DNA of 21,546 bases, taken from positions 1 to 21,546 of the forward strand of contig JARFQZ010000127.1 in the NCBI GenBank assembly GCA_029287515.1, given 5' to 3'. Each line of letters begins with the position of its first letter. Position 1 is the first letter of the stretch. This document shows, in pieces, positions 1 through 7,616 of the stretch. The position numbers were made by a program, and so were the translations under genes. This DNA is from Lysobacterales bacterium (GTDB lineage Bacteria; Pseudomonadota; Gammaproteobacteria; Xanthomonadales; SZUA-36). The notes beneath the pieces are model-generated. The model saw nothing but the letters and a program-made list of their open reading frames with translations, had not been told where the DNA came from and searched no databases.

Positions 1-486
1 GTCCCATAGTTCGTACGGATAAGGATGATTGTGCGCTTCCATTTCCGCGGCGTATTCTTCCAGTTCGGCTACCTGCCGGGGTTTCAGGGCTGTTTCGATG
101 AAGCCGCCTTTCAGGTCGCATTCAATGGCGTATTTTTCCACGCGCTCATGGATGATGTCGTTTCCGCGCCACCGCAGGTCCCAGAGCATGTCGGCAATCC
201 CGTCGCCATGCTTTTTCCTTACCCTGGCAAGCCCGCTGATGCCGTTGATCAACTGTCCGCCATTCCTGCCGGATGCGCCCCAGCCAACCCGGTTGGCTTC
301 CACAAGCGCCACCGAATAACCGCGCTCGGCCAGCGTAAGGGCCGTGGCGACGCCTGTGAAGCCGGCACCGACCACGCAAATATCCGCCGAAACGGTTCCT
401 TCCAACTCGGGATAGTCCGTAACCTCGTTGACGGTTGCCGCGTAGTAGGATTTGGTGTGTTCCTGCTTCTGGTGGATCGCTTTCAT
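1..486 (-). CDS. puuB: PuuB-like FAD-dependent gamma-glutamylputrescine oxidoreductase (3' part cut off by window edge)
   Basis: The first 162 residues are present; the C-terminus lies beyond base 1. The ATG is at 484-486. The N-terminus has the SYYAAT segment at residues 13-18, as in E. coli PuuB. A Rossmann dinucleotide-binding motif (VVGAGFTG) follows at about residues 38-45, an acidic end of strand two (LVEA), and then the ASGRNGGQL signature of DadA/PuuB flavoproteins. Known family role: oxidative deamination of gamma-glutamylputrescine, or a related amine, in the cytoplasm, giving aldehyde, ammonia and peroxide. The gene diverges from a TetR regulator across a 60-bp gap, which suggests local control. 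No gamma-glutamylputrescine synthetase (PuuA) is visible, so the exact amine is uncertain. The family is well supported; the substrate is inferred. Confidence 0.85.
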   Translation of the reverse strand, partial: MKAIHQKQEHTKSYYAATVNEVTDYPELEGTVSADICVVGAGFTGVATALTLAERGYSVALVEANRVGWGASGRNGGQLINGISGLARVRKKHGDGIADMLWDLRWRGNDIIHERVEKYAIECDLKGGFIETALKPRQVAELEEYAAEMEAHNHPYPYELWD

Positions 487-502
487 TGGCGTTTCTTTTA
501 TT

Positions 503-524
503 TATATCAACTGATCGGTATAAT
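503..524. promoter_or_regulatory. Divergent promoter with candidate TetR operator between puuB-like gene and regulator
   Basis: The 60-bp gap holds an exact TATAAT at 519-524 facing the regulator gene, with a predicted transcription start about 16 bases before its ATG. An imperfect dyad covers 503-522: TATATCAACT followed by GATCGGTATA, with 6 of 10 positions symmetrical. It overlaps that -10 box and would also cover a TATAAA-like -10 for the puuB-like gene on the minus strand. The -35 elements are poor. TetR proteins commonly autoregulate from such sites; binding here is inference. Confidence 0.45.
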
Positions 525-546
525 ATAACAAAAGCCGGAAAAATGC

Positions 547-1137
547 ATGCCAAAAATCGTCGATCATGACAGTCAGCGCGGCAAATTCGCAGAAGCCGTG
601 ATGCGCCTGGTCGGGCGCGAAGGGCTCGAGGGTTTGACCATGCGGGCGGTGGCCACCGAAGCCGGCTTATCCTACGGCTCCCTGTTCCATTACTTTGACT
701 CAAAAGACGATTTGCTGATGCACGCGGTTCATTACTCAACCTCGCAGCAATCCCGTCGGGTCAATGAGTTCAGTATCAGGTACAAAGGCCTGAAGGCGCT
801 TGAATATCTCATGAACGATGACGCGCTGGTGGATGAAACGTCCCGCGAAGATTCGTTGGTGTGGATGGCCTTTCTGTACAAGGCCGCATTGAAGGAATCA
901 TTCGCAGAGATGCATGCCCATCTCATCAGCGGCTGGCTGGAGCGGATCGAAACGTTGCTTCGGGAAGCTCAGTGTGAAGGAGAAGTCCGCCAGGATATGG
1001 CTCCTGAATTCGAGGCAATGGCGCTGTGGGTCTACTCGGCCGGAATCGGGCAGCAGGGCCTCTTGCACCCGGCAATGTTTCCTCCCGTGGTCCAGAAGAA
1101 ATTGATCAGCGCTTACCTGGACAAGTTACGGAAATAA
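547..1137 (+). CDS. TetR/AcrR-family transcriptional regulator (BetI-like)
   Basis: A 196-residue protein, typical TetR length. An N-terminal helix-turn-helix domain spans about residues 10-55, with the recognition-helix region AGLSYGSLFHYFDSKDDLL ending in the family's HYF.SK.(D/G)LL pattern. The remaining 140 residues are a helical ligand-binding domain resembling the BetI-type C-terminal domain. It diverges from the puuB-like oxidase, with a TATAAT box and candidate operator in between, so it probably represses that oxidase and itself until an amine or aldehyde ligand binds. The 3' end overlaps the convergent FAD oxidoreductase gene by 12 bp (TAA at 1135-1137). The family call is firm; ligand and regulon are inferred. 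Confidence 0.9.
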   Translation: MPKIVDHDSQRGKFAEAVMRLVGREGLEGLTMRAVATEAGLSYGSLFHYFDSKDDLLMHAVHYSTSQQSRRVNEFSIRYKGLKALEYLMNDDALVDETSREDSLVWMAFLYKAALKESFAEMHAHLISGWLERIETLLREAQCEGEVRQDMAPEFEAMALWVYSAGIGQQGLLHPAMFPPVVQKKLISAYLDKLRK

Positions 1138-2505
1138 GAAGTCGAGCGTCTTGCTGTAGACCGGCGCCAGTGGACTTCCACTGTACTCTGCGCTGTCAGC
1201 CAGGTGCATCAGCTGTGCCCGCGACTTGATGCCCAGCCACCGCAGCGGCTCCGGTTCCCATTTCCGGTCCTGGTCGGCGGGGTTGACCCATGGTGTGGCC
1301 GTGCGCTCAGTCTCCTGGCCGGTGACCAGGTCAGCCAGGGTTTTCCCTGCAAGGTGTGCCGCGCCCACGCCGTTGCCGAAATACCCGCCAGCCCACCCGA
1401 ACCTGCGGTCCGGATCGAAGTTCACGGAAGGCCTCAAGGTGCGGGACACGCCCATTGCACCACCCCAGCCATGGGTGAACCCGATGCCTTCGAGTGAAGG
1501 GAAAAATTTCAACAGGCTTCCAGCCACCAGTTTGAATTCCGGGTCTTTGGGGTCAAAAATCCGGATGCCGGACCCGAAGTGATAGGATCCGCGGCAGCCG
1601 AAGGCGATGCGATTGTCTTGAGTTAACTGGCCGTATGTGACGAGCCGGTCGATATTGCCGAAACACAATCGCCGGTGGTAGGCAATTTCGTCGATCTGCT
1701 GTTGGCTCAGTGGTTCCGTGACGACCATCATGGAATGGACGGGTATCAGCCGGCGCTTCCGCCCGGCGATGCTGCCGCTGTATCCCTCGGTGGCCACGAT
1801 AACCGTGCCGGCCCGGACCCGCCCTCCCGGAGTTTCAAGCGTGTTGCCACTAACAGACGCCACCGGGCTTTTTTCGAAGATCCGGACGCCCTGGCCTGAC
1901 AGCGTCTCCGCCAGCCCGCGCGCAAGGCGGGAGGGGTGGATGGCGGCGCAGTGTCGCATGTGGATCGCGGCCACGGCCTTGTCGATTCGCAGAGCTTCCC
2001 GGACCTCGCCCGGTCCAAGCCAGCGGTAATCGTCCTCGCCGAAGCCGAGGGCGCGCAGGTGTTCGATTTCTTGCTGAAGCCGCTTCAGCTGAGCGGGAAT
2101 AACCGCCACTTCAAGCGCTCCGGACTGGTCGAAATGACAATCGATCGACTCTGCTTCGGCAACCTCGCCGGCTTCCCTGACCGTGTCGAACATCAATTTC
2201 TGCAGGCGGACGGCTGACTCGCGCTGTGACGGGTCATCCAGCCAGTGATCGATGCCCGACAAGTAGCCCGAGCACCAGCCCCCGTTGCGGCCGGAGGCGC
2301 CGTAGCCGGCAATTTCAGCTTCCAGCAGCGTGATGTCCAGGCCGGGGTTGGCACGTTTCAGGTAATAGGCTGTCCACAGGCCGGTATATCCGGCGCCCAC
2401 GATAGCAACGTCGGTTTCGATGTCAGCGGACAGCGAAGGCCGGGGTCGAAGCGGGCCGGGTACGCTGTCGTGCCAGAAACTCAGGTTTCGATACGGTTTT
2501 TCCAT
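1126..2505 (-). CDS. FAD-dependent amine/amino-acid oxidoreductase (DAO/PuuB type)
   Basis: A 459-residue protein starting at the ATG of MEKPYRNLSFW at 2503-2505. The frame is open further upstream, but that part would overlap the neighbouring hydrolase's signal sequence and is not family-like. It carries VAIVGAGYTGLWTAYYL (about residues 33-49) for FAD binding and the YGASGRNGGW motif, also seen in the truncated oxidase at the window start. Late glycine-rich segments (WGGAMGVSRTLRP, WAGGYFGNGVGAAHLAGK) are typical of the C-terminal FAD contact. The family oxidises secondary or primary amines such as gamma-glutamylputrescine or N-methyl amino acids in the cytoplasm. It is clearly diverged from the first oxidase, so this is a paralogue rather than a duplicate. 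A start TACACT box (2518-2513) lies only seven bases before the ATG. The substrate is unknown. Confidence 0.87.
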   Translation of the reverse strand: MEKPYRNLSFWHDSVPGPLRPRPSLSADIETDVAIVGAGYTGLWTAYYLKRANPGLDITLLEAEIAGYGASGRNGGWCSGYLSGIDHWLDDPSQRESAVRLQKLMFDTVREAGEVAEAESIDCHFDQSGALEVAVIPAQLKRLQQEIEHLRALGFGEDDYRWLGPGEVREALRIDKAVAAIHMRHCAAIHPSRLARGLAETLSGQGVRIFEKSPVASVSGNTLETPGGRVRAGTVIVATEGYSGSIAGRKRRLIPVHSMMVVTEPLSQQQIDEIAYHRRLCFGNIDRLVTYGQLTQDNRIAFGCRGSYHFGSGIRIFDPKDPEFKLVAGSLLKFFPSLEGIGFTHGWGGAMGVSRTLRPSVNFDPDRRFGWAGGYFGNGVGAAHLAGKTLADLVTGQETERTATPWVNPADQDRKWEPEPLRWLGIKSRAQLMHLADSAEYSGSPLAPVYSKTLDFLFP

Positions 2506-2542
2506 GCAGCCTAGTGTACCTTTTCCGCTTAGAATGGCAGCC

Positions 2543-3412
2543 ATGAATCGGACTTTGATGAAAAATTCTCTCGCGGCGCTGGCACTGGCGCTGGTGCTGA
2601 TCCATGCGCCGCCTGCGCTGGCAGCCAAGATTCTTATCAAGGTCGATGCTCTGGACGGCCCCCCCATCAGGGTTTTCATAACCAAACCACTGCACCTGGA
2701 GGCGGACCGGCCGATCGTGTTCGTCATGCATGGAGTCAACCGGAATGCCGTTGATTACCGGGACCAGTGGCACGAGTTGGCCAGGGAACATGATTTCCTG
2801 CTGGTCGTACCGGAATTCAACGACCGGAATTTTCCGGGCGCTGAAAGTTACAACCTGGGCAACATCTTCGACCAGGACGACAATGTCGTCAGCAGGTCCC
2901 GGTGGTCCTACTCCGCGATCGAGCCGATATTTGACGAGGTTCGCCGCCGATTTGGAATGACAACCCCGCGCTATTCGATCTACGGTCACTCGGCCGGTTC
3001 GCAGTTCGTTCACCGGTTCATCTTCCACGTGCCCAACGCGCGCGTATCGCAAATCGTCAGCGCCAATGCCGGCTGGTACATGATGCCGGACTTCGAGCAG
3101 GATTATCCATATGGCCTGAGACGCTCGGCCGTAACCCGTGAGAACCTGGCCGCCGCCCTGCAGTTGCCGGTGACCATACTCCTGGGTGAGGAAGACAATG
3201 ATGCCGACCATCCAAACCTGCGGCGAAGCCCGGAAGCCATGCAACAGGGCGATCATCGCCTGGAGCGCGGCTTTTCCTTTTTTGAGGCGGCCAGGGCCTA
3301 CGCTCAGCAGAAAAACATTCCTTTCCACTGGCAGCTCGTCACCGTGCCGGGTGCTGATCACGATAACCGCCTGATGGCGCCGGCAGCCATTCCCTACCTA
3401 CTGACCCGTTAG
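2543..3412 (+). CDS. Exported alpha/beta hydrolase (PHB-depolymerase/feruloyl-esterase-like)
   Basis: A 289-residue protein from the ATG at 2543. ATGs at 2534 and 2558 are in frame, and 2558 gives the cleanest signal peptide. Residues 7-28 form a charged start plus hydrophobic core ending in ALA-A, a signal peptidase I site, so the enzyme should act in the periplasm. VFVMHG (59-64) is the oxyanion-hole HG region. GHSAG at 148-152 gives nucleophile Ser150. An acidic residue in LLGEEDND (about 213-220) and His273 in the GADHDNR segment complete a plausible triad. It is the first gene of a plus-strand run with the desaturase 49 bp downstream; co-transcription is likely but not shown. The start diverges from the FAD oxidoreductase with only 37 bp between. 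An ester or polymer substrate is inferred from the fold. Confidence 0.8.
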   Translation: MNRTLMKNSLAALALALVLIHAPPALAAKILIKVDALDGPPIRVFITKPLHLEADRPIVFVMHGVNRNAVDYRDQWHELAREHDFLLVVPEFNDRNFPGAESYNLGNIFDQDDNVVSRSRWSYSAIEPIFDEVRRRFGMTTPRYSIYGHSAGSQFVHRFIFHVPNARVSQIVSANAGWYMMPDFEQDYPYGLRRSAVTRENLAAALQLPVTILLGEEDNDADHPNLRRSPEAMQQGDHRLERGFSFFEAARAYAQQKNIPFHWQLVTVPGADHDNRLMAPAAIPYLLTR

Positions 3413-3461
3413 TAACGGCTCAGGACTTGCAGGCCTGATTCAGCCGGTTGATACTGGCCGG

Positions 3462-4499
3462 ATGAACGCGATCATTAACGCTTTCCACGAGCCGAAAGGG
3501 CTGGTTTATCACGGCGCGGCGCTGTTGTACGGCCTGGGTGGTTACCTTCTGGGCCTTTATGGCCTGTTCAGCAGCAATCCCTGGATCAATGCGGGCGCCA
3601 CCCTGCTGCTGGGGCATGCCATGACGATCTGTGCCTACATGATCCACGAGTGTGGTCACAATACCGTGTTCCGCAGCAACGATACGAACGCGAAACTCGG
3701 GCGGTTCCTGAACTGGATTTGCGGGACCAGCTACGGAACCTTCGAAGACATCCGCTACAAGCATTTCAGGCATCACATGGATAATGACGACGCGGTCTGG
3801 TTCATGTGCGATGAGTTCCTGGAGAAGCACCCGAGGCTGGTGGAATGGGTCCGTTTCCTGGAGTGGTTTTACATACCGGCCCACGACATGATCATGCATT
3901 TCATCACGGTGTTCACCGCCTTCATCATTCCCCGGAGAAAGGACCAGATGCTGCGCAATACACTGGTGATCCTGATCCGCGGCGGCGTCTTTTTCACCGT
4001 GCTTTTTTACTACCCGAAGGCAGCGTTGCTGTACCTGGTGGCCTACATGATCATGATGCACATTCTGCGGTTCAAGGATGGTGTGCAGCATGACTACGAC
4101 GGCAACCCGACCCTGTTCGAGGAAGACCCCGAGTCGCGCTATGGCGGCCGCCCCACCGAGCAGGCGCACACATTCAGTAACCCCGAATGCCTGAAATACG
4201 ACTGGCCCAACTGGTTCACGCTCTGCTTCGGCTTTCACAACGCACACCACCACCGCCCGACCGTGCCCTGGTACCAGTTGCCGGCTTATCACCGCAAGCA
4301 GTTTGGCTCTGACCCTGAGAAGGTGATCCCATTGCGTGTGCAACTGAGGATGTATCACAAGTACCGTGTGCAGAGGGTCACCCATTCCGGCGGCGAGCTG
4401 GATGACCTGCCCACTCCATGGGAAGCCGAATACCTCGAGAGGGCGCGCGCCGGACGGATTTACGGCGGGAATGCCGTGTCGTTCCTTAATTCTTTCTGA
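3462..4499 (+). CDS. Membrane fatty-acid desaturase/hydroxylase family di-iron protein
   Basis: A 345-residue integral membrane protein. Three histidine clusters mark the family: HECGH at 62-66, HFRHH at 101-105, and HNAHHH at 259-264, with extra histidines at 200 and 210. Hydrophobic spans lie at about residues 17-36, 42-60, 142-156 and 166-200. Known members use a di-iron centre and O2 to desaturate or hydroxylate acyl chains, carotenoids, sphingolipids or alkanes. The sequence identifies the superfamily but not the substrate. It is followed, 12 bp after its stop, by an MTHFR-like gene whose ribosome-binding site overlaps this stop codon (TGA at 4497-4499, GAGGAA at 4498-4503). That indicates translational coupling and a shared pathway. 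No redox partner gene is adjacent. Confidence 0.88.
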   Translation: MNAIINAFHEPKGLVYHGAALLYGLGGYLLGLYGLFSSNPWINAGATLLLGHAMTICAYMIHECGHNTVFRSNDTNAKLGRFLNWICGTSYGTFEDIRYKHFRHHMDNDDAVWFMCDEFLEKHPRLVEWVRFLEWFYIPAHDMIMHFITVFTAFIIPRRKDQMLRNTLVILIRGGVFFTVLFYYPKAALLYLVAYMIMMHILRFKDGVQHDYDGNPTLFEEDPESRYGGRPTEQAHTFSNPECLKYDWPNWFTLCFGFHNAHHHRPTVPWYQLPAYHRKQFGSDPEKVIPLRVQLRMYHKYRVQRVTHSGGELDDLPTPWEAEYLERARAGRIYGGNAVSFLNSF

Positions 4500-4511
4500 G
4501 GAATTTCCGGT

Positions 4512-5366
4512 TTGACGACTTTCAGAAAGGCGGTCCAGGGAGAGGGGTTTGCGATTTCCGCCGAACTGACCATCGGTAAAGAGTCGACGGCAGATGACAT
4601 TCGCCGCCAGGCCGACAGCCTCGCCGGGCTGGTGGATGGCATCCAGGTGACCGACAATCCTTATGCCTGGGTGCAGATGTCCGCACTCGCCGCGTCCTCG
4701 ATACTGGTCGAACACGGATTCGACCCGGTGCCCATCATGACCTGCCGTGACCGCAATCGTTTCGCACTGCAAAGCGACCTGGCGGGGTTGCAAGCCGTCG
4801 GCGTGGGAAATGTCATGCTGATGCGTGGGCACCGCGTGCCAAAAAACCACTCGGTGCCGGCCAGCACAGTGTTCGACCTGACCGGCCAGGAATTGATTGC
4901 GCTGGCTGCTTCGCTCGATGGAGATTTTTTCATCGGCACCGGCGCCCGCTTGTTTCGCCCGGGCCCGCGGTGGCAAGCTGAATCGCTGGTCCGGCGCGCG
5001 AAGGCCGGCGCACAATTCCTGCAAACCCAGATCTGTTTCAACATGGACGTATTGCAGCGGTACATGAAGCAGTTCCTGGCGGCGGGGCTGGAACGGGACT
5101 ATTCGGTCATGGTTTCACTCTCACCTTTGCCGTCGGCAACGACTGCCCGGTGGGTCAGGAAGCACCTGAGTGATTCCAGGATTCCCGCCGAAGTCATCCG
5201 GAGGCTGGAGGGCGCTGCCGATCCGGAGCAGGAGGGCATCAGGATCTGCGCCGAAATGATGCAACAGATCGCCGAAATACCCGGATTTTCCGGGGTCAAC
5301 CTGATGACCACAGGCGATCCCGCCGCGCTCAGGGAAACCATCAGGGCATCGGGTTTAAAGGACTGA
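4512..5366 (+). CDS. Methylenetetrahydrofolate reductase-family protein, variant active site
   Basis: A 284-residue single-domain protein, slightly shorter than E. coli MetF. The start is TTG at 4512; GAGGAA at 4498-4503 sits 8 bp upstream, and no ATG fits better. Family landmarks are Glu18 in ISAELT (the position of MetF Glu28), TCRDRNRFALQSDL (77-90, like the MTHFR half of YitJ/BHMT fusions), VMLMRG (101-106) and LQTQICFN with the folate-contact Gln. By my manual alignment the MetF RGD motif, with flavin-contact Asp120, reads RGH here (His107). That is unusual and suggests altered chemistry or a different folate/flavin reaction. It is coupled to the desaturase upstream and to the TIM-barrel gene downstream (1-base gap). 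This is more likely a specialised catabolic paralogue than housekeeping metF; no methionine gene is nearby. Confidence 0.83.
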   Translation: MTTFRKAVQGEGFAISAELTIGKESTADDIRRQADSLAGLVDGIQVTDNPYAWVQMSALAASSILVEHGFDPVPIMTCRDRNRFALQSDLAGLQAVGVGNVMLMRGHRVPKNHSVPASTVFDLTGQELIALAASLDGDFFIGTGARLFRPGPRWQAESLVRRAKAGAQFLQTQICFNMDVLQRYMKQFLAAGLERDYSVMVSLSPLPSATTARWVRKHLSDSRIPAEVIRRLEGAADPEQEGIRICAEMMQQIAEIPGFSGVNLMTTGDPAALRETIRASGLKD

Positions 5367-5367
5367 A

Positions 5368-6207
5368 ATGACACAAAAGCTAGAAATCTACCAATCGCTT
5401 TGGGCCATGGAACTGCGCCAGCCGGGCGTACCCGAACGCCCGATGGAGGACAATTTCAAAATGGCGGCGGAAGCCGGATACCATGGGCTCTGCATCGATC
5501 CTGCGATTCACGAAATAGAAGATTGTCTTAAACTGAAGCCGCTGTATCGCGACTACGGCCTCAAGTGCATGGTCAATGCTTTTCCGGCATCGCTTGCAGA
5601 ACTGCCCCCTCTACTGGGCCTTGCCACTGAACTCGAGGCCAGCCTGGTGAACGTGATCGGCCAGGTGATGCCGCTGACGGTGGAAGATGGGATTCCCGTC
5701 ATCCGCCAGTGGATGTCGGACGCGGAACAGGCCGGCTTGCCGTTGTTGTTCGAAACCCATCGCGACTGCACACTCAACGATCTCTTCTACACGCTGCAGC
5801 TGATCGAAGCGGTGCCGGAAATGCGGCTTTGCGCCGACCTTTCCCATTACGTGATCGACCGCGAGATGCGCCTGCCGCTGAGTGAAACTGACCGGGATTA
5901 CATGCACCGGATCCTGGAACGCTCAGACTGCTTCCAGGGGCGAATCGCCAACCGTGAACAGGTTCAGGTGCAGATCGATTTTCCACAGCACCAGGACTGG
6001 GTGCGGCAATTCAGGGACTGGTGGAAAGACGGAATCAACATGTGGCGCCACCGCAATGACGAGAACGCCACGCTGATTTTTCTTTGTGAACTGGGCCCGC
6101 CGCCTTATGCCATGACCGATGCAAACCAGGCTGAGCTGTCCGACCGCTGGCAGGAGGCCCTGACCATCAGGTCGTGGGTTGAGGAGATCTGGTCTTCGCC
6201 TGACTGA
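5368..6207 (+). CDS. Xylose-isomerase-like TIM-barrel protein (sugar phosphate isomerase/epimerase family)
   Basis: A 279-residue protein of the AP endonuclease 2/xylose isomerase-like TIM-barrel superfamily. The ATG follows the upstream TGA after one base, with AAAGGA at 5357-5362 as ribosome-binding site. Candidate divalent-metal ligands in the usual order are Glu129 and His131 (FETHRD), Asp157 and His160 (ADLSHY) and Glu241 (LCELGPP). The strand that usually carries a His before Arg reads GRIANREQ (191-198), so that ligand is replaced or shifted. Family members isomerise or epimerise sugars and keto-acids or cleave related C-C bonds. Here the partners are a desaturase and an MTHFR-like protein, not sugar genes, so sugar specificity should not be assumed. 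The last 41 bases overlap the convergent MATE gene. Confidence 0.8.
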   Translation: MTQKLEIYQSLWAMELRQPGVPERPMEDNFKMAAEAGYHGLCIDPAIHEIEDCLKLKPLYRDYGLKCMVNAFPASLAELPPLLGLATELEASLVNVIGQVMPLTVEDGIPVIRQWMSDAEQAGLPLLFETHRDCTLNDLFYTLQLIEAVPEMRLCADLSHYVIDREMRLPLSETDRDYMHRILERSDCFQGRIANREQVQVQIDFPQHQDWVRQFRDWWKDGINMWRHRNDENATLIFLCELGPPPYAMTDANQAELSDRWQEALTIRSWVEEIWSSPD

Positions 6208-7528
6208 TCTGTGCGCCCAGCCAGGCGTATCCGATAGCGCCCATCAACAGATTTGACAGCGTGGTGGCGGCAAACAGGCCAGGCAGGTCGAACAGTGATT
6301 TACCGATCAGCGCAAGTGGCAGGAAGACGACAATCACCCGGCAGGTTGAAATCACGACACCGGGCACCGGCCGCCCCATCCCGTTGAACGATGCATTCAC
6401 CGACATCACCAGGCCGTAGGCGCCATAAGACAGGGCAACGATCCAGAGATAATGCACGGCGACAAGCTGGATGGTCTCGGACTGGCTGAACAGGCCAGTC
6501 AAAGGCCTGGCAATAATGATCAATACCACCCCTAGCGCAAATCCAAATCCAAGACAGAACCGTGTTACGACATGGCGGGCCTCAGTCAGCCGAGCGAACT
6601 GGTTTGAGCCGAAATTCTGGCCAAAGAAAGGGCTGGAAACGGCTGAAAGGGCGTAGAAGGGGATCAGAAAGATCGGTTCGATGCGCATCGCGATGCCAAA
6701 GCCCGCAACCGCATCAACGCCGTAGGTTGCGATCATGGCGACCACGATTCCACTGGATACGGGGATGATGGCATTGGTCATCATTGCGGGGATACCGATG
6801 TGCAGCATGTGGCCCCATGATTGCAGGATGGTCTTCAGCGGCGCGATCGGATTGGCATAGACTTTCAACCTGAAGTGCAGGTAAGCAAGCGTGAACAGCA
6901 GCATGCATCCGGTCGAGATAATGGTGGCCAGCGCGGCGCCCTGTACTTCCAGCCGCGGCATGCCGAACAGACCGAAAATGAGGATGGGATCCAAAGCCAG
7001 GTTGAGCAGGGCGGCCACGGTGATCACCTTGCTCTCCAGCAGCGTGTTGCCGCGTGCGCGGATGGAAGCCAGCGAGGTCCACAGGGCGATATCAAGGGGA
7101 GCGACCCAGTACCAGAAACTCATGTAATCCCTGATGATGGGCATGAGTTCGGTAGTGGCGCCGAGAAGGGAAAAGACCGGGTTGATCGACATCAGCCCGG
7201 CCAGGCAGAGGGACATGGCCACCAGCACCCCAAGAACCATGGTATCGGTAGTCAATCGCCGGGCCGCGCACGGGTCCTTTCGCCCGATGGCCCGGGACAC
7301 GCAGGACGCGGCGCCGGCTTCGAACCCGATGCCGATGCCATAGATCAGCCAGATAACCGGCATGGTGAAGCTGACTGCGGCCAGTGGCGCATCACCCAGC
7401 CGGGAGATAAAAAAGAGGTCAGCAGCCTCGAAGGAGAATATGGCGACCAGGCCCAGAGCGAATGGAATGCCCTGCCGCCGCAGGTGGGCAGCAACCGGGC
7501 CGGTCGTCAGGTCCTGTTTTTCAGAAAT
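6167..7528 (-). CDS. MATE-family multidrug/metabolite efflux transporter with apparent ATT start
   Basis: About 453 residues and 12 predicted helices, the normal MATE length. The N-terminus reads SEKQDLTTGPVAAHLRRQ then a hydrophobic first helix and FFISRLGD, matching the family start. MATE proteins export organic cations or metabolites using H+ or Na+ gradients. The frame has an in-frame stop at 7537-7535 and no ATG, GTG or TTG until an ATG at 7363 that would delete helix 1. The ATT at 7528-7526 stands 7 bases after AGGTG (7540-7536) and yields a typical N-terminus, so I take it as the start. CTG at 7510 is the fallback. A sequencing indel or an upstream frameshift is also possible. It overlaps the TIM-barrel gene by 41 bp tail to tail. 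The substrate is unknown. Confidence 0.85.
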   Translation of the reverse strand: MSEKQDLTTGPVAAHLRRQGIPFALGLVAIFSFEAADLFFISRLGDAPLAAVSFTMPVIWLIYGIGIGFEAGAASCVSRAIGRKDPCAARRLTTDTMVLGVLVAMSLCLAGLMSINPVFSLLGATTELMPIIRDYMSFWYWVAPLDIALWTSLASIRARGNTLLESKVITVAALLNLALDPILIFGLFGMPRLEVQGAALATIISTGCMLLFTLAYLHFRLKVYANPIAPLKTILQSWGHMLHIGIPAMMTNAIIPVSSGIVVAMIATYGVDAVAGFGIAMRIEPIFLIPFYALSAVSSPFFGQNFGSNQFARLTEARHVVTRFCLGFGFALGVVLIIIARPLTGLFSQSETIQLVAVHYLWIVALSYGAYGLVMSVNASFNGMGRPVPGVVISTCRVIVVFLPLALIGKSLFDLPGLFAATTLSNLLMGAIGYAWLGAQISQAKTRSPQPTT

Positions 7529-7616
7529 CCGGGTTCACCTGCTGAGTGGTTGTTTTCGAGTTGCCGGGGTCGAAGAAATTATAGACCGGAAAGGAGGAGT
7601 TGAATAAAGATTCCAT
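7521..7616 (-). CDS. Possible 31-residue leader peptide overlapping the MATE start
   Basis: An ATG at 7616 opens a frame reading MESLFNSSFPVYNFF and ending QQVNPDF with TGA at 7523-7521. An in-frame ATG at 7625 would add three residues. Its stop falls 3 bases past the ATT proposed for the MATE gene, a geometry expected for translational coupling. It lacks a good ribosome-binding site of its own. It could be a regulatory leader, the true N-terminus joined by a frameshift or sequencing error, or chance. I do not recognise the peptide. Confidence 0.25.
   Translation of the reverse strand: MESLFNSSFPVYNFFDPGNSKTTTQQVNPDF

Noticed and set aside
3420..5024. Long minus-strand open frame (534 codons) antisense to the desaturase and MTHFR-like genes
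   Set aside because: Composition is rich in His/Gln/Arg/Val with no family motif, and it lies wholly opposite two well-supported genes; a GC-rich shadow frame.
6167..6207. The 41-bp tail overlap of the TIM-barrel and MATE genes as a sign of truncation
   Set aside because: Both proteins have full family length and natural C-termini; convergent overlaps of this size are common.
6821..7603. 260-codon plus-strand open frame opposite the MATE gene
   Set aside because: Low-complexity Gln/Gly/Asp/His composition with no motif; the minus strand encodes MATE helices.
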